Under the pieces are notes generated by a model. It ran no database searches, was not told the DNA's origin, and was given only the letters and a program-made list of their open reading frames with translations. 52,436 nt of DNA. It comes from JBBSMX01 sp038232935 (lineage in GTDB: Bacteria > Bacteroidota > Rhodothermia > Rhodothermales > JANQRZ01). Where the stretch lies: positions 1 to 52,436 of the forward strand of contig JBBSMX010000014.1 in NCBI GenBank assembly GCA_038232935.1, given 5' to 3'. How positions within the stretch are numbered: position 1 is the first letter of the stretch; every line of letters starts with the position of its first letter. Below are positions 31,703 through 39,408 of the stretch, in pieces. Both the position numbers and the translations under genes were made by a program.

Positions 31703-32719
31703 ATGAAACACACCCTCTGGCTCGTCCTCCTTCTCTGCTTCGCGGCTCCGGCTTCGGCGCAGTACGCTGGGTCGTACGCGCGGCTCGGCTTCGGCGCGCG
31801 CGGGATCGCGATGGGCGGCGGGCTCGTCGGCGACGTGTTCTCGGGCGCGAGCCCGTACTACAACCCCGCGCTCGCGCCGCGCATCGAGCGGCAGGGGCTC
31901 GACGCCGCCGCCGGGTTCCTCTCGCTGGACCGCAGCCTCCAGTACCTCCAGTTCGCCTTCCCACTCCCGCCCCGTGCCGGGGCCGCCGTCGGCATCGTCC
32001 GCGCGGGCGTCGAGAACATCGACGGGCGCGACAACTCGGGCTATCACACGGACGACCTCTCGACGCAGGAGTACGCCATCTTCGCGGCCTTCGGGGCGCG
32101 GCTGAGCCAGCGCGTTTCCGGCGGGCTCGGCCTCCGCTTCTACCACGCCGACCTCTTCGACGGCGTGGACCCCGTCGTCAGCCTCTCGCTCTCGCTCGGT
32201 CTCGCGGCGCAGGTGTCCGAGAACCTCGCCTTCGGCCTCGCCGTGAACGACCTCCTCGCCCGCTACCAGTGGGACACGTCCGACGCCTTCGGCGACGGCG
32301 GGAAGCAGACGACGGACCGCTTCCCCGTCCGCTTCCAGTTCGGCGGGGCGTACCGGCTCGCCGGGGGGCGCGGGACGATCACGGCCGAGGTCGAATCGCA
32401 GGTAGCGAGCGCCGAGCGGCGGACCGAGCGGGTGAGCGAGATCGGCGGCGTCCCGACGATCTTCCGGACGAGCGACAAGCTCCGGCTGAGCGAGGCCCGC
32501 TTCCGGCTCGGCGGCGAGTACTGGCTGGTCCAGCCGTTCGGCATCCGCGCCGGCGTGGACCGGCTCGGGGCCGACGGGTTCGAGGGCGCGTCGCCCGCCG
32601 TCGGTTTCGCCGTGCGCCAGCCCCTCGGCGAGATCGCCGCGCGGATCGACTACACGGCCGTGCTTGAACCCTACGGCCTCGGCGTGATGCACCTCGTCGC
32701 CGTCCACCTCGATTTGTAG
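31703..32719 (+). CDS. PorV/PorQ-like outer-membrane protein
   Basis: 338 residues from the ATG at 31703; the frame extends upstream through the repeat but without sense. A Sec signal peptide (MKHTLWLVLLLCFAAPASAQ) is followed by YARLGFGARGIAMGGG and SGASPYYNPALAP, the typical start of the PorV/PorQ/UPF0164 barrel family, and then alternating strands to a C-terminal aromatic-containing end. PorV shuttles T9SS cargo to the attachment complex in Bacteroidota. Its position directly after a protein with a sorting-like C-terminus fits that role, but other members of the family are plain barrels. Confidence 0.8.
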   Translation: MKHTLWLVLLLCFAAPASAQYAGSYARLGFGARGIAMGGGLVGDVFSGASPYYNPALAPRIERQGLDAAAGFLSLDRSLQYLQFAFPLPPRAGAAVGIVRAGVENIDGRDNSGYHTDDLSTQEYAIFAAFGARLSQRVSGGLGLRFYHADLFDGVDPVVSLSLSLGLAAQVSENLAFGLAVNDLLARYQWDTSDAFGDGGKQTTDRFPVRFQFGGAYRLAGGRGTITAEVESQVASAERRTERVSEIGGVPTIFRTSDKLRLSEARFRLGGEYWLVQPFGIRAGVDRLGADGFEGASPAVGFAVRQPLGEIAARIDYTAVLEPYGLGVMHLVAVHLDL

Positions 32720-32809
32720 CGCGGAGAGCGGTGTTGTGAGCGGAGAAGGAAGCGCTTATACTGGAGAAGCCTACCGTCGAAACGGCCAGCCAACCCAGGG
32801 TATTCCGCC

Positions 32810-33682
32810 ATGCGATCTCTCCTCTCGCTCTGCATCGTCTTTACCCTCCTCGCCACGACGGGATACGTCCGTGCTCAGGATGTAGTGGACGTGGAGACCG
32901 TCGTCTTCCGGGTGGACTTCCTCAGCCTCCAGCCGAAAACCCATTACGGGGTAACGCATTCCTACGAGGAAACGCCTCCGCCTCCTGGCTATCAGACCGT
33001 CGTAAACCTCCATTACGATTATGAGGAGCCGACTGACTTCGGATATCTGGAGGTTCTCAGCGCGCTCACCGGTCAACGTGTTCTGCGAGCGACGACTTGG
33101 TGGGCCGGGATAGGACGTTTTGAAATCCCATCGGACTCCCTCGGCTCCACGGACTTTGGGGAGTCCGGGCCGCCGGTCGTCGCCGATACGGTGGCTGTTG
33201 CTCTCCTCGCCTATGGCGAGGAGGCTGAGGCGCGGGCAGCCTGGGATGCCGTGGCGAGGACCGAGCCGGCTCGCAACCTCGCGGCTGATGGACCTGTCGA
33301 GGTCGTCGTATTCGAGCACTTCTACACGGTCGGTGCGGAGGACCCGACTACGGCCGAGTGGCTCGTCGTAGCCTACACGCGGCCACGCTCCAGCACCGCG
33401 ATCTCGACGGATCTGGTGCGAGAGCAGGGGCTGCTGACGGTGTACCCGAACCCAGTAGCTAGTTCTGCCACGGCCGTATTCCACCTCCAGCAGGAAGGTC
33501 ACGTCACGCTGCGGCTCTTCGACGTGCTCGGGCACGAGGTCACCACGCTCTCGGACGCCCGCCAGCCTGCCGGTCGGACGGAGGTGATGCTTCCACTCGC
33601 GGCGTTCCCAAGCGGGGTCTACTTCGTCCGCTTCGAAGCCGGGGAGGAGACAGAGACAAGGCCGATCACGGTCCTCCGCTGA
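32810..33682 (+). CDS. Secreted protein with T9SS type A C-terminal sorting domain
   Basis: 290 residues. It has a Sec signal peptide ending VRAQD. Residues 25-200 are unfamiliar to me. The last ~80 residues are a type A sorting domain: LLTVYPNPVASSATAVFHL, then VTLRLFDVLGHEVTTL and FPSGVYFVRFEAG, ending with a basic tail ITVLR. Such domains direct passage through the type IX secretion system and are removed at the surface. GC at third positions is a little lower than in neighbours. A single gene, 90 bp after the PorV-like gene; export by that system is inferred. Confidence 0.87.
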   Translation: MRSLLSLCIVFTLLATTGYVRAQDVVDVETVVFRVDFLSLQPKTHYGVTHSYEETPPPPGYQTVVNLHYDYEEPTDFGYLEVLSALTGQRVLRATTWWAGIGRFEIPSDSLGSTDFGESGPPVVADTVAVALLAYGEEAEARAAWDAVARTEPARNLAADGPVEVVVFEHFYTVGAEDPTTAEWLVVAYTRPRSSTAISTDLVREQGLLTVYPNPVASSATAVFHLQQEGHVTLRLFDVLGHEVTTLSDARQPAGRTEVMLPLAAFPSGVYFVRFEAGEETETRPITVLR

Positions 33683-33688
33683 CGCCTG

Positions 33689-34477
33689 CTATCCACCCAG
33701 CCCACGCAGTGCATCGAGGAGGGCGCTGAGGCCGTAGCCCGTCGCGCCGGTGCGGATGCGGAGGGCGCAGAAGAAGTCGATCAGCAGCATCTGCGCGGCG
33801 TGGATCGGGACGGCGATCCAGAACGAGCGGCACCGCCACACGAGCGCGCCGAGGGCGAGCCCGCCGAGGATCGAGAGGTACGCCTCGGCCGGCGGCTTCG
33901 TGGCGTGGAGGATCGCGAACGGCACCGTCTGCACAACGATGGCGAGCAGCCCGAACGCCGGGGCCGTGCCGAAGAGGACGAACCCGCGCCAGAGGTATTC
34001 CCACCCGATCCAGTAGAACAGAAACAGCAGTTCGTAGATCACGAACACCTGCCAGTTCTGGGCCGCTTGCGGGAGGTGTGGGTACTGCGCTTGAAACGCC
34101 GGGTCCGCCGAGAACACCCACGTCCCGACGGCGACGAGCGGGAGGTAGAGCCCGGCGATGAGCGAGGCCAGCCGCCAGTCGCCGAGCCCCAGCCCGATCT
34201 CGGCCGGTCGCCGCTTGAAGATCAGCATCAGCGCGAGCACCGGAATCACGAACCCGAGCACGCCCTGCACGCCGAACCACCACGCCCACGAGAGCAGCGG
34301 CACGTCCTCCGGGGCAAACGCGCCGGCCAGCTCCTCGCGGAAAAAACGACGGCTCCCGATCTGTATCTGCACCAGCACCAGCACCGCCGCCACGACGAGG
34401 ACGAAGATGGCCTGCCGGTCCATCGTGCCGAGGGTCTGCCGGAGGGCGAGCCACTCGCGGCGAAGGCGATCACGCAT
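33689..34477 (-). CDS. CPBP-family intramembrane protease
   Basis: 262 residues, about 7 hydrophobic helices. The CPBP (Abi/Rce1-like) motifs are at ~158-163 (WEYLWR, corresponding to EExxxR but with Trp in the first Glu position), FAILHA in the second motif and IHAAQML in the third. The remaining Glu, Arg and His are the ones used for catalysis. Family members process membrane peptides or act as bacteriocin self-immunity proteins; the role here is unknown. It lies after pyrD on the same strand with a 56-bp gap. Confidence 0.85.
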   Translation of the reverse strand: MRDRLRREWLALRQTLGTMDRQAIFVLVVAAVLVLVQIQIGSRRFFREELAGAFAPEDVPLLSWAWWFGVQGVLGFVIPVLALMLIFKRRPAEIGLGLGDWRLASLIAGLYLPLVAVGTWVFSADPAFQAQYPHLPQAAQNWQVFVIYELLFLFYWIGWEYLWRGFVLFGTAPAFGLLAIVVQTVPFAILHATKPPAEAYLSILGGLALGALVWRCRSFWIAVPIHAAQMLLIDFFCALRIRTGATGYGLSALLDALRGLGG

Positions 34478-34533
34478 GAGTCGAAGGGTGGGGAAGAGAA
34501 CGTGGGCGGCGACGAAAATACGCTCCCGTGCGG

Positions 34534-35691
34534 CTACGCATCCCGCCCTACGGCGTCGGCGATGGAGCCAAACCCGTCGCGCTCCAGCAGGCGGACGAGC
34601 CCCCGGTTGATTCGGGCGACGAGGCCGGGGCCTTCGAACACCATCCCCGTGTAGACTTCCACGAGCGACGCCCCGGCGCGAATCTTCCGGTACGCTGCTT
34701 CGGCCGAGTCCACGCCGCCGACGCCGATGATCGGGACGCGCCCTTCCGTGCGGCGGTAGAGGTGACGCACGAGTGCCGTCGCCCGCTCGGCCAGCGGGGC
34801 TCCGCTCAGCCCGCCCCGCCCGATCTCTTCCAGCCGCGTGGTCTTCGTGGTCAGCCCGGCGCGGTCCGCCGCCGTGTTCGTCGCGACGAAGCCCGCGACA
34901 CCGTGGCCGAGCGCGAGGTCGATCAACTCGTCCACCGGGCCGGGGTCGAAGGCGACGGCGGGCGGAGGGGAGAGCTTGACGAGGACCGGCACCGCGAGCG
35001 CGAGGTCGGCGCGGAGGGCCATCACGGCGGCGAGCAGGCCGTCGAAGGCGTCGGGCGCTTCGAAGGTCCTGCCCTCGGCCGTGTTCGGGCAGGAGACGTT
35101 GAGCGCGACGTAGTCAGCGAGCGGAGCGAGGTGGCGGAAGCTGTGGAGGAAGTCCTCCGTTGCGGCATCGCCGAGGATGGCCGGGTCATGTGTTTTGGCG
35201 AGGTTGATGCCGAGCGGGAGCGTCCGCTTCGTTGTCCCCAATCGCGCCGTGACGGCGAGGGCACCGTCATTGTTCAGTCCCATCCGGTTGACGAGAGCGC
35301 GGTCTTCCGGTAGTCGGAACGCACGGGGCTTCGGGTTGCCCGCGCTCGGCTGCGCCGTCACCGAGCCGACCTCGGCGAAGCCGAACCCGAGCGCTGCCCA
35401 GAACCGCACGAACTCCGCATTCTTGTCGAATCCCGCCGCGAGACCGACGGGGTTGGCGAAGTCGAGCCCCCAGAGGCTCTGCCGTAGCGCGTCGTGCTCG
35501 AACCGGAAGAGGGGTCGCAGCAGGCCCGGTGCGGTGGCCTGCGCGAGCCGAGCCGCCCGCATCGTCGCCCCGTGGGCGGACTCGGGGTCAAGGCGGAACA
35601 GTAGGGGGCGGAGATATCGGTAGACGGTAGACAGAGGGCAGTAGACAGAAGGGCTCGGCGGCAGAAGATACCGCCGAGCCCTTCTGTTCAC
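34534..35691 (-). CDS. pyrD: Dihydroorotate dehydrogenase (quinone), class 2
   Basis: Up to 385 residues. Class 2 features: N-terminal membrane-association helices (YRYLRPLLFRLDPESAHG), AGFDKNAEFV, NRMGLNND, NVSCPNT with the catalytic Ser position, and IGVGGVDSAEAAYRKIRAGA for FMN phosphate. It oxidises dihydroorotate using membrane quinone. The start is uncertain: the family start would be where VYRYLRP lies, but that codon is GTC, and no ATG, GTG or TTG exists between it and a GTG at 35691 that sits against a terminator-like hairpin. The first internal ATG, at residue ~44, would remove the membrane helices. Confidence 0.88.
   Translation of the reverse strand: MNRRARRYLLPPSPSVYCPLSTVYRYLRPLLFRLDPESAHGATMRAARLAQATAPGLLRPLFRFEHDALRQSLWGLDFANPVGLAAGFDKNAEFVRFWAALGFGFAEVGSVTAQPSAGNPKPRAFRLPEDRALVNRMGLNNDGALAVTARLGTTKRTLPLGINLAKTHDPAILGDAATEDFLHSFRHLAPLADYVALNVSCPNTAEGRTFEAPDAFDGLLAAVMALRADLALAVPVLVKLSPPPAVAFDPGPVDELIDLALGHGVAGFVATNTAADRAGLTTKTTRLEEIGRGGLSGAPLAERATALVRHLYRRTEGRVPIIGVGGVDSAEAAYRKIRAGASLVEVYTGMVFEGPGLVARINRGLVRLLERDGFGSIADAVGRDA
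35645..35687. terminator. 17-bp inverted repeat between the 1079-aa gene and pyrD
   Basis: ACAGAAGGGCTCGGCGG (35645-35661) and its perfect complement CCGCCGAGCCCTTCTGT (35671-35687) with a 9-nt loop. It is flanked by iterated GTAGACNG words (35620-35650). As a terminator it would serve the reverse-strand gene ending at 35718, though no T-run follows. The nominal pyrD frame from GTG 35691 runs right through it. Confidence 0.75.
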
Positions 35692-35717
35692 GGTCCACCA
35701 TCTACTGTGCTCCGGGG

Positions 35718-38700
35718 CTACCAGCCCGGCGAGAGGTTGATGCCAAAGACGCCGGTGCGGCCGTCGTCACGCGAGAACGGGAAGGCGTAATAGAACTCCA
35801 GGATGAGTGCGCCGAGGACGTTCACGCGGGCGGCGGCCCCGGCGCTTAAGAGCGGCGTCTGATCGGCGAAGGACGTGCCGAGGAGCCGCTCCTGGAGCTG
35901 AGGATTCCCGTCGTCGCCCAGCCCGACGGTCTGGAAGCGGGCGTAGTTGCCCCACGCCATCCCGGCGTCGGCAAAGAGGGTCAGCTCCGTCGGGAAATAG
36001 GGGAAGTCGATGAGGCCGAACTGGCTCGTCCCGAAGAACGGCACGCGGATCTCGACGCTGGCTACGCCGATCTTGCTGCCGTAGAGGCGGTCCAGCATGT
36101 CCTGGGAGATCCCGTTGTCGAAGGAGCCGGGGCGGTAGCCGCGCACGAGCGTGCCGTAGCCGAGGTAGAGCGGGAAGAGGTCGCCGCTCTCGGCGTCGGG
36201 GCCGTAGCGGCCGTAGTGGAGCGCGCGCGCGGCGAGCGTAAAGAACGGCCGGACGAAGAGGTAGCGCCGGTAGTCAGCCGTGGCGGTCGCATAGTTCAGC
36301 GTGCCGGTCGTTCCGTCGACGCCGAAGCGGTAGCGGCCGCCGCGCACCGGCGAGGTGAACCCGAAGAACGAGTAGTCGCCGACGTAGGCGAGACCCACCT
36401 CCGCGAGGTGGAGCGTCTGGACATTGATATCGAGGTCGCGCCGGTCACCCCGAACCGTCCGGTCGCCTTCATCGATGACGACAGCGTCGTATTCGAACCC
36501 GTACCCGATGCGGCGGTAGCCGAGGCTGCCCTCGAACCGGCGCGTCTGGGAGAGCGGGTACGCCGCTATGGCCGCCGCCTGTGAGAGGTAGATCCGCTGG
36601 TAGATCCGCGTGAAGGGGAACTGGCACTGGATGCTTGGGCTCGCGCCGGAGCAACTCCCCTCCTCGCCGGGTTGCGGGAGATCGGGGTTCTGGCCGACGA
36701 AGACCTGGAGGAAGGGAATGTGCGCGACCGTCCCGCCCCAGTTGAGGCGGCGGCGCTGGTTGAGGTAGAACACCTGCCCGCCGATGTCCTTGAACGAGCC
36801 GTTGGCCTGCACCGTCACGCCGAGGATGTTGTTACCGAGCACGTCGGAGAACCGCATCGCCACGCCGCCGCCGACGCCGAAGCCGTAGTACGGGTCGTAG
36901 CCGGCACCAATCGAGGGCTGGCTCACGTAATCGAGTCCGAGGCGGGCCGAGTAGGCCTCCTCGGGGAACGCGCGCGTGTCCGGCAGGCCGGTGTCTTTGT
37001 CGGCGAGGTAGTTCTGCACGACGCTGCGGCTCACGGCGTCGATGGGCGGCAGGATGCCTGCGGTCACGAAGCCGTCTTCCTGCGGCGTGTCCGGGGGCAG
37101 GACGGCGGCGACCGGCGTGCCCTGCGCCTCCGCCTGTTCGAGGGCGTAGACGTTGTAGTTCTGCGCCTCGAACACGGAGTACATCACGAGGCCTGTCTGC
37201 GCGGCCACGGAGAGCGTCGGGGAGAGCGCCGTGATGCCGCTGACGCCCGTTGCGATGTTCGTGACCTGGAAGACCTCGCCCGTCGCGAGATCGGTGCGGT
37301 AGACGTTCGAGAAGCCGGCGCGGTCAGCGACGAAGTAGAGGCTCTCGCCGTCGGGGCTGTACTGCGGGTTGATGTGCTTGGCCCGCTCGAACAGGGAGAG
37401 CAGGCGGATCTCGCTCGTGGCGAGATCGAAGAGGGCGAGGCGGGGCTGCGCCGTGGCGAGTCGGTCGAACGAAGTGCCCGGCCCCCGGTCCGTCGCGAAC
37501 GCGAGCGTGCGGCCGTCGGGGCTCCAGGCGGGCTGGAGGTCCATGTAGCGGTCGTTCGTGAGCTGGCGGGCGGTGCCGCCCTCGACGTCCACGAGGTAGA
37601 GGTCGGAGAGCCCGCCCTTGATGCCGGTGAAGGCGATCTGCCGCCCGTCCGGGCTCCACGCCGGGTCCTTGAGCGCCCCGATGTCGCCGACGCGGATGCG
37701 CCGCTCGATCTCGCGCGTGCCCACGTCGAGCACGGCGATCTCGTTGTCGCCCTCGACGAACACGACGAAGGCGAACTTCTGCCCGTCCGGGCTCCACGTC
37801 CCGGCCGAGTTGATGAACCGCAGGGCGTCGAGGTGGCGGTCGCTGTCGATGTCGCCGAGCTTTTTGAGCACCTCGCCCGTCTGGGCGTCGGCGAGGAAGA
37901 GGTCGATCCCGAAGAGGTCGCGCTCGGAGAGGAAGGCGACGTAGCGGCCGTCGGGGCTGACGGCGGGGGCCACGTTTACGTCGCCGCCGTCGAGCTCGCG
38001 GGCGAGGACGCGACGACCCTCGAGGGCGGCGAGGTGGAGGGTGTCGGGGAGGGCGACCTTCTCCTCTTCGTCCTTCTTCTTCGGTTCCGGCTCGTTTTCG
38101 TAGGGCGGTGCCGTCATGCCGGCCATGAGCGGGGCGTAGGTGTCGGCTACCTGCCGGCCCCAGCGGACGCTGAGGGAGTCCGGTGTCAGCCCCGTCACCG
38201 CAACGATGGCCGAGTCGAGCGGCATCGCGAGCGACGTTTTGAAGAGGTTGACGGCCCCCTCGTCGCCGTACGTCCCGCCGACCCATGCCCAGAACGCCTG
38301 CCCGTAGCGGTACGGGAAATAGCGCGGGTCACGGGAGAGCTGGTCGAGCGTCGGGAAGGCGTCGCGGAGGACGGCGTCGCGCAGCCACATCGCCGTGTGC
38401 ACGTCCTCGCGCCCGACCGAGAAATACTCCGCCATGCCCTCGACGATCCACAGCGGCAGCCGGATGAAGTTGGCGAACTGCCCGCCCCGCGACGAGATGT
38501 CGTACTGGAACTGGTGGACGAGCTCGTGGCCGAGCACGTGGTTGGTGTCGTCGTACGAGCCCGTCAGCGGCATTACGATCCGCTGCTTGAACCCCTCGGT
38601 CACGCCACCCGTCCCCTGCCCGATCTGCCCGCCGATCACGTTCGTCTGCTGGAAGTCCGCGTCGTCGGCGTAGAGGATGATCGCCTTCCGCTCGGTGAAC

Positions 38701-38957
38701 TCGTGTTCGAGGACGGAGGAGAGCCGGGTGTACCACCGCTCAGCCATGCGGGCGGCGTCGCGGACGCCCTGCTCCTCCTCGGGGTAGTAGTAGATGTCGA
38801 AGTGCTCGGTCTTGAGCACACGGAAGTTGAAGTCGTCGTACTGGACCTTGTTACGCCCGAAGTACTGCGCCTGTGCGCTCGGCATGAGCGCGAAGAGGAG
38901 AGCAGCTCCGAGGAGGATCGGGAGGAGGCGGAGGGCGACGCGGGGTACAGTTGTCAT
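35718..38957 (-). CDS. Fusion of gluzincin peptidase domain, TolB propeller and outer-membrane barrel
   Basis: 1079 residues. After a Sec signal peptide (cleavage near AQAQY) comes a peptidase-MA-like domain with HELVHQFQYD and the downstream WIVEGMAEYFS that supplies the third zinc ligand (residues ~140-190). The middle (~310-600) holds PD40 blades (AVSPDGRYVAFLS, WSPDGQKFAFVV, WSPDGRQIAFTG, YSPDGESLYFV). The last ~400 residues alternate like a 16-strand outer-membrane barrel of the BamA/surface-antigen type, ending FGINLSPGW with a terminal aromatic residue. So protease, propeller and membrane anchor are one chain. The start codon lies in a 23-bp tandem duplication. Confidence 0.87.
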   Translation of the reverse strand: MTTVPRVALRLLPILLGAALLFALMPSAQAQYFGRNKVQYDDFNFRVLKTEHFDIYYYPEEEQGVRDAARMAERWYTRLSSVLEHEFTERKAIILYADDADFQQTNVIGGQIGQGTGGVTEGFKQRIVMPLTGSYDDTNHVLGHELVHQFQYDISSRGGQFANFIRLPLWIVEGMAEYFSVGREDVHTAMWLRDAVLRDAFPTLDQLSRDPRYFPYRYGQAFWAWVGGTYGDEGAVNLFKTSLAMPLDSAIVAVTGLTPDSLSVRWGRQVADTYAPLMAGMTAPPYENEPEPKKKDEEEKVALPDTLHLAALEGRRVLARELDGGDVNVAPAVSPDGRYVAFLSERDLFGIDLFLADAQTGEVLKKLGDIDSDRHLDALRFINSAGTWSPDGQKFAFVVFVEGDNEIAVLDVGTREIERRIRVGDIGALKDPAWSPDGRQIAFTGIKGGLSDLYLVDVEGGTARQLTNDRYMDLQPAWSPDGRTLAFATDRGPGTSFDRLATAQPRLALFDLATSEIRLLSLFERAKHINPQYSPDGESLYFVADRAGFSNVYRTDLATGEVFQVTNIATGVSGITALSPTLSVAAQTGLVMYSVFEAQNYNVYALEQAEAQGTPVAAVLPPDTPQEDGFVTAGILPPIDAVSRSVVQNYLADKDTGLPDTRAFPEEAYSARLGLDYVSQPSIGAGYDPYYGFGVGGGVAMRFSDVLGNNILGVTVQANGSFKDIGGQVFYLNQRRRLNWGGTVAHIPFLQVFVGQNPDLPQPGEEGSCSGASPSIQCQFPFTRIYQRIYLSQAAAIAAYPLSQTRRFEGSLGYRRIGYGFEYDAVVIDEGDRTVRGDRRDLDINVQTLHLAEVGLAYVGDYSFFGFTSPVRGGRYRFGVDGTTGTLNYATATADYRRYLFVRPFFTLAARALHYGRYGPDAESGDLFPLYLGYGTLVRGYRPGSFDNGISQDMLDRLYGSKIGVASVEIRVPFFGTSQFGLIDFPYFPTELTLFADAGMAWGNYARFQTVGLGDDGNPQLQERLLGTSFADQTPLLSAGAAARVNVLGALILEFYYAFPFSRDDGRTGVFGINLSPGW

Positions 38958-38997
38958 GCCTGTGAAGTGGTCAGTGTCATGCCTGTGCAGTGGTCAG
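38952..38997. repeat. 23-bp tandem duplication over a start codon
   Basis: Two adjacent 23-bp copies (38952-38974 and 38975-38997) differ at one base (A/C at position 14). Each contains CATGCCTGTG, i.e. an ATG on the reverse strand. The inner copy carries the start of the 1079-residue protein. The outer copy opens an 8-codon frame, MTLTTSQA, whose TGA overlaps that start as ATGA. Confidence 0.9.
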
Positions 38998-39408
38998 GGC
39001 GACCGCCCCGCGAACGAGGGGGTAGCGGGGACGTGGAGGTAAACGCAGGAGCCGGACGAGAACGGCCGGTGGTAACAAGTGGTAACAAAAGGGATGGGGA
39101 AACGCCCTCCGAGGCCGTGCGAAAGGCCGGGTGGGGAGGCCACACCGGACTAGGGTGTACCCAATATCCCCGCGCCGGTTCTTCACAGGCGGCGCAAACC
39201 CGGCGGGCCGTCCATTGCGGGCGGTAGACGGTTGCGGGCGGGTGATGGACAGGGAGAACGGGAGACGAGGTCCGGTGCGTATCGGAGATTGAGTCAAATA
39301 TGTGTAACGGAGAATCCAGGGAGGACGCTCCGCGTGTAAGCGAGGCTACTAAAATGCGGGGCGAGTGCGTTATGTCTTCGTACCGTCTGACCCTCTGATC
39401 CCTACGCC
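38998..39408. other. Divergent promoter region upstream of mrdA
   Basis: No gene in ~410 bp. A 10-bp direct repeat GTGGTAACAA is visible at ~39069-39088. The 80 bp before mrdA are the AT-richest part (GATTGAGTCAAATATGTGTA near 39286-39305) and probably hold its promoter, but no consensus pair is convincing. The rest shows nothing I can name. Confidence 0.5.

Noticed and set aside
36672..39227. An 851-codon open frame on the plus strand opposite the peptidase/propeller/barrel gene
   Set aside because: Its composition (Glu, Val, Gly, Arg, Asp runs without hydrophobic cores) is that of an antisense shadow in GC-rich DNA, while the opposite strand has a complete, motif-rich protein.
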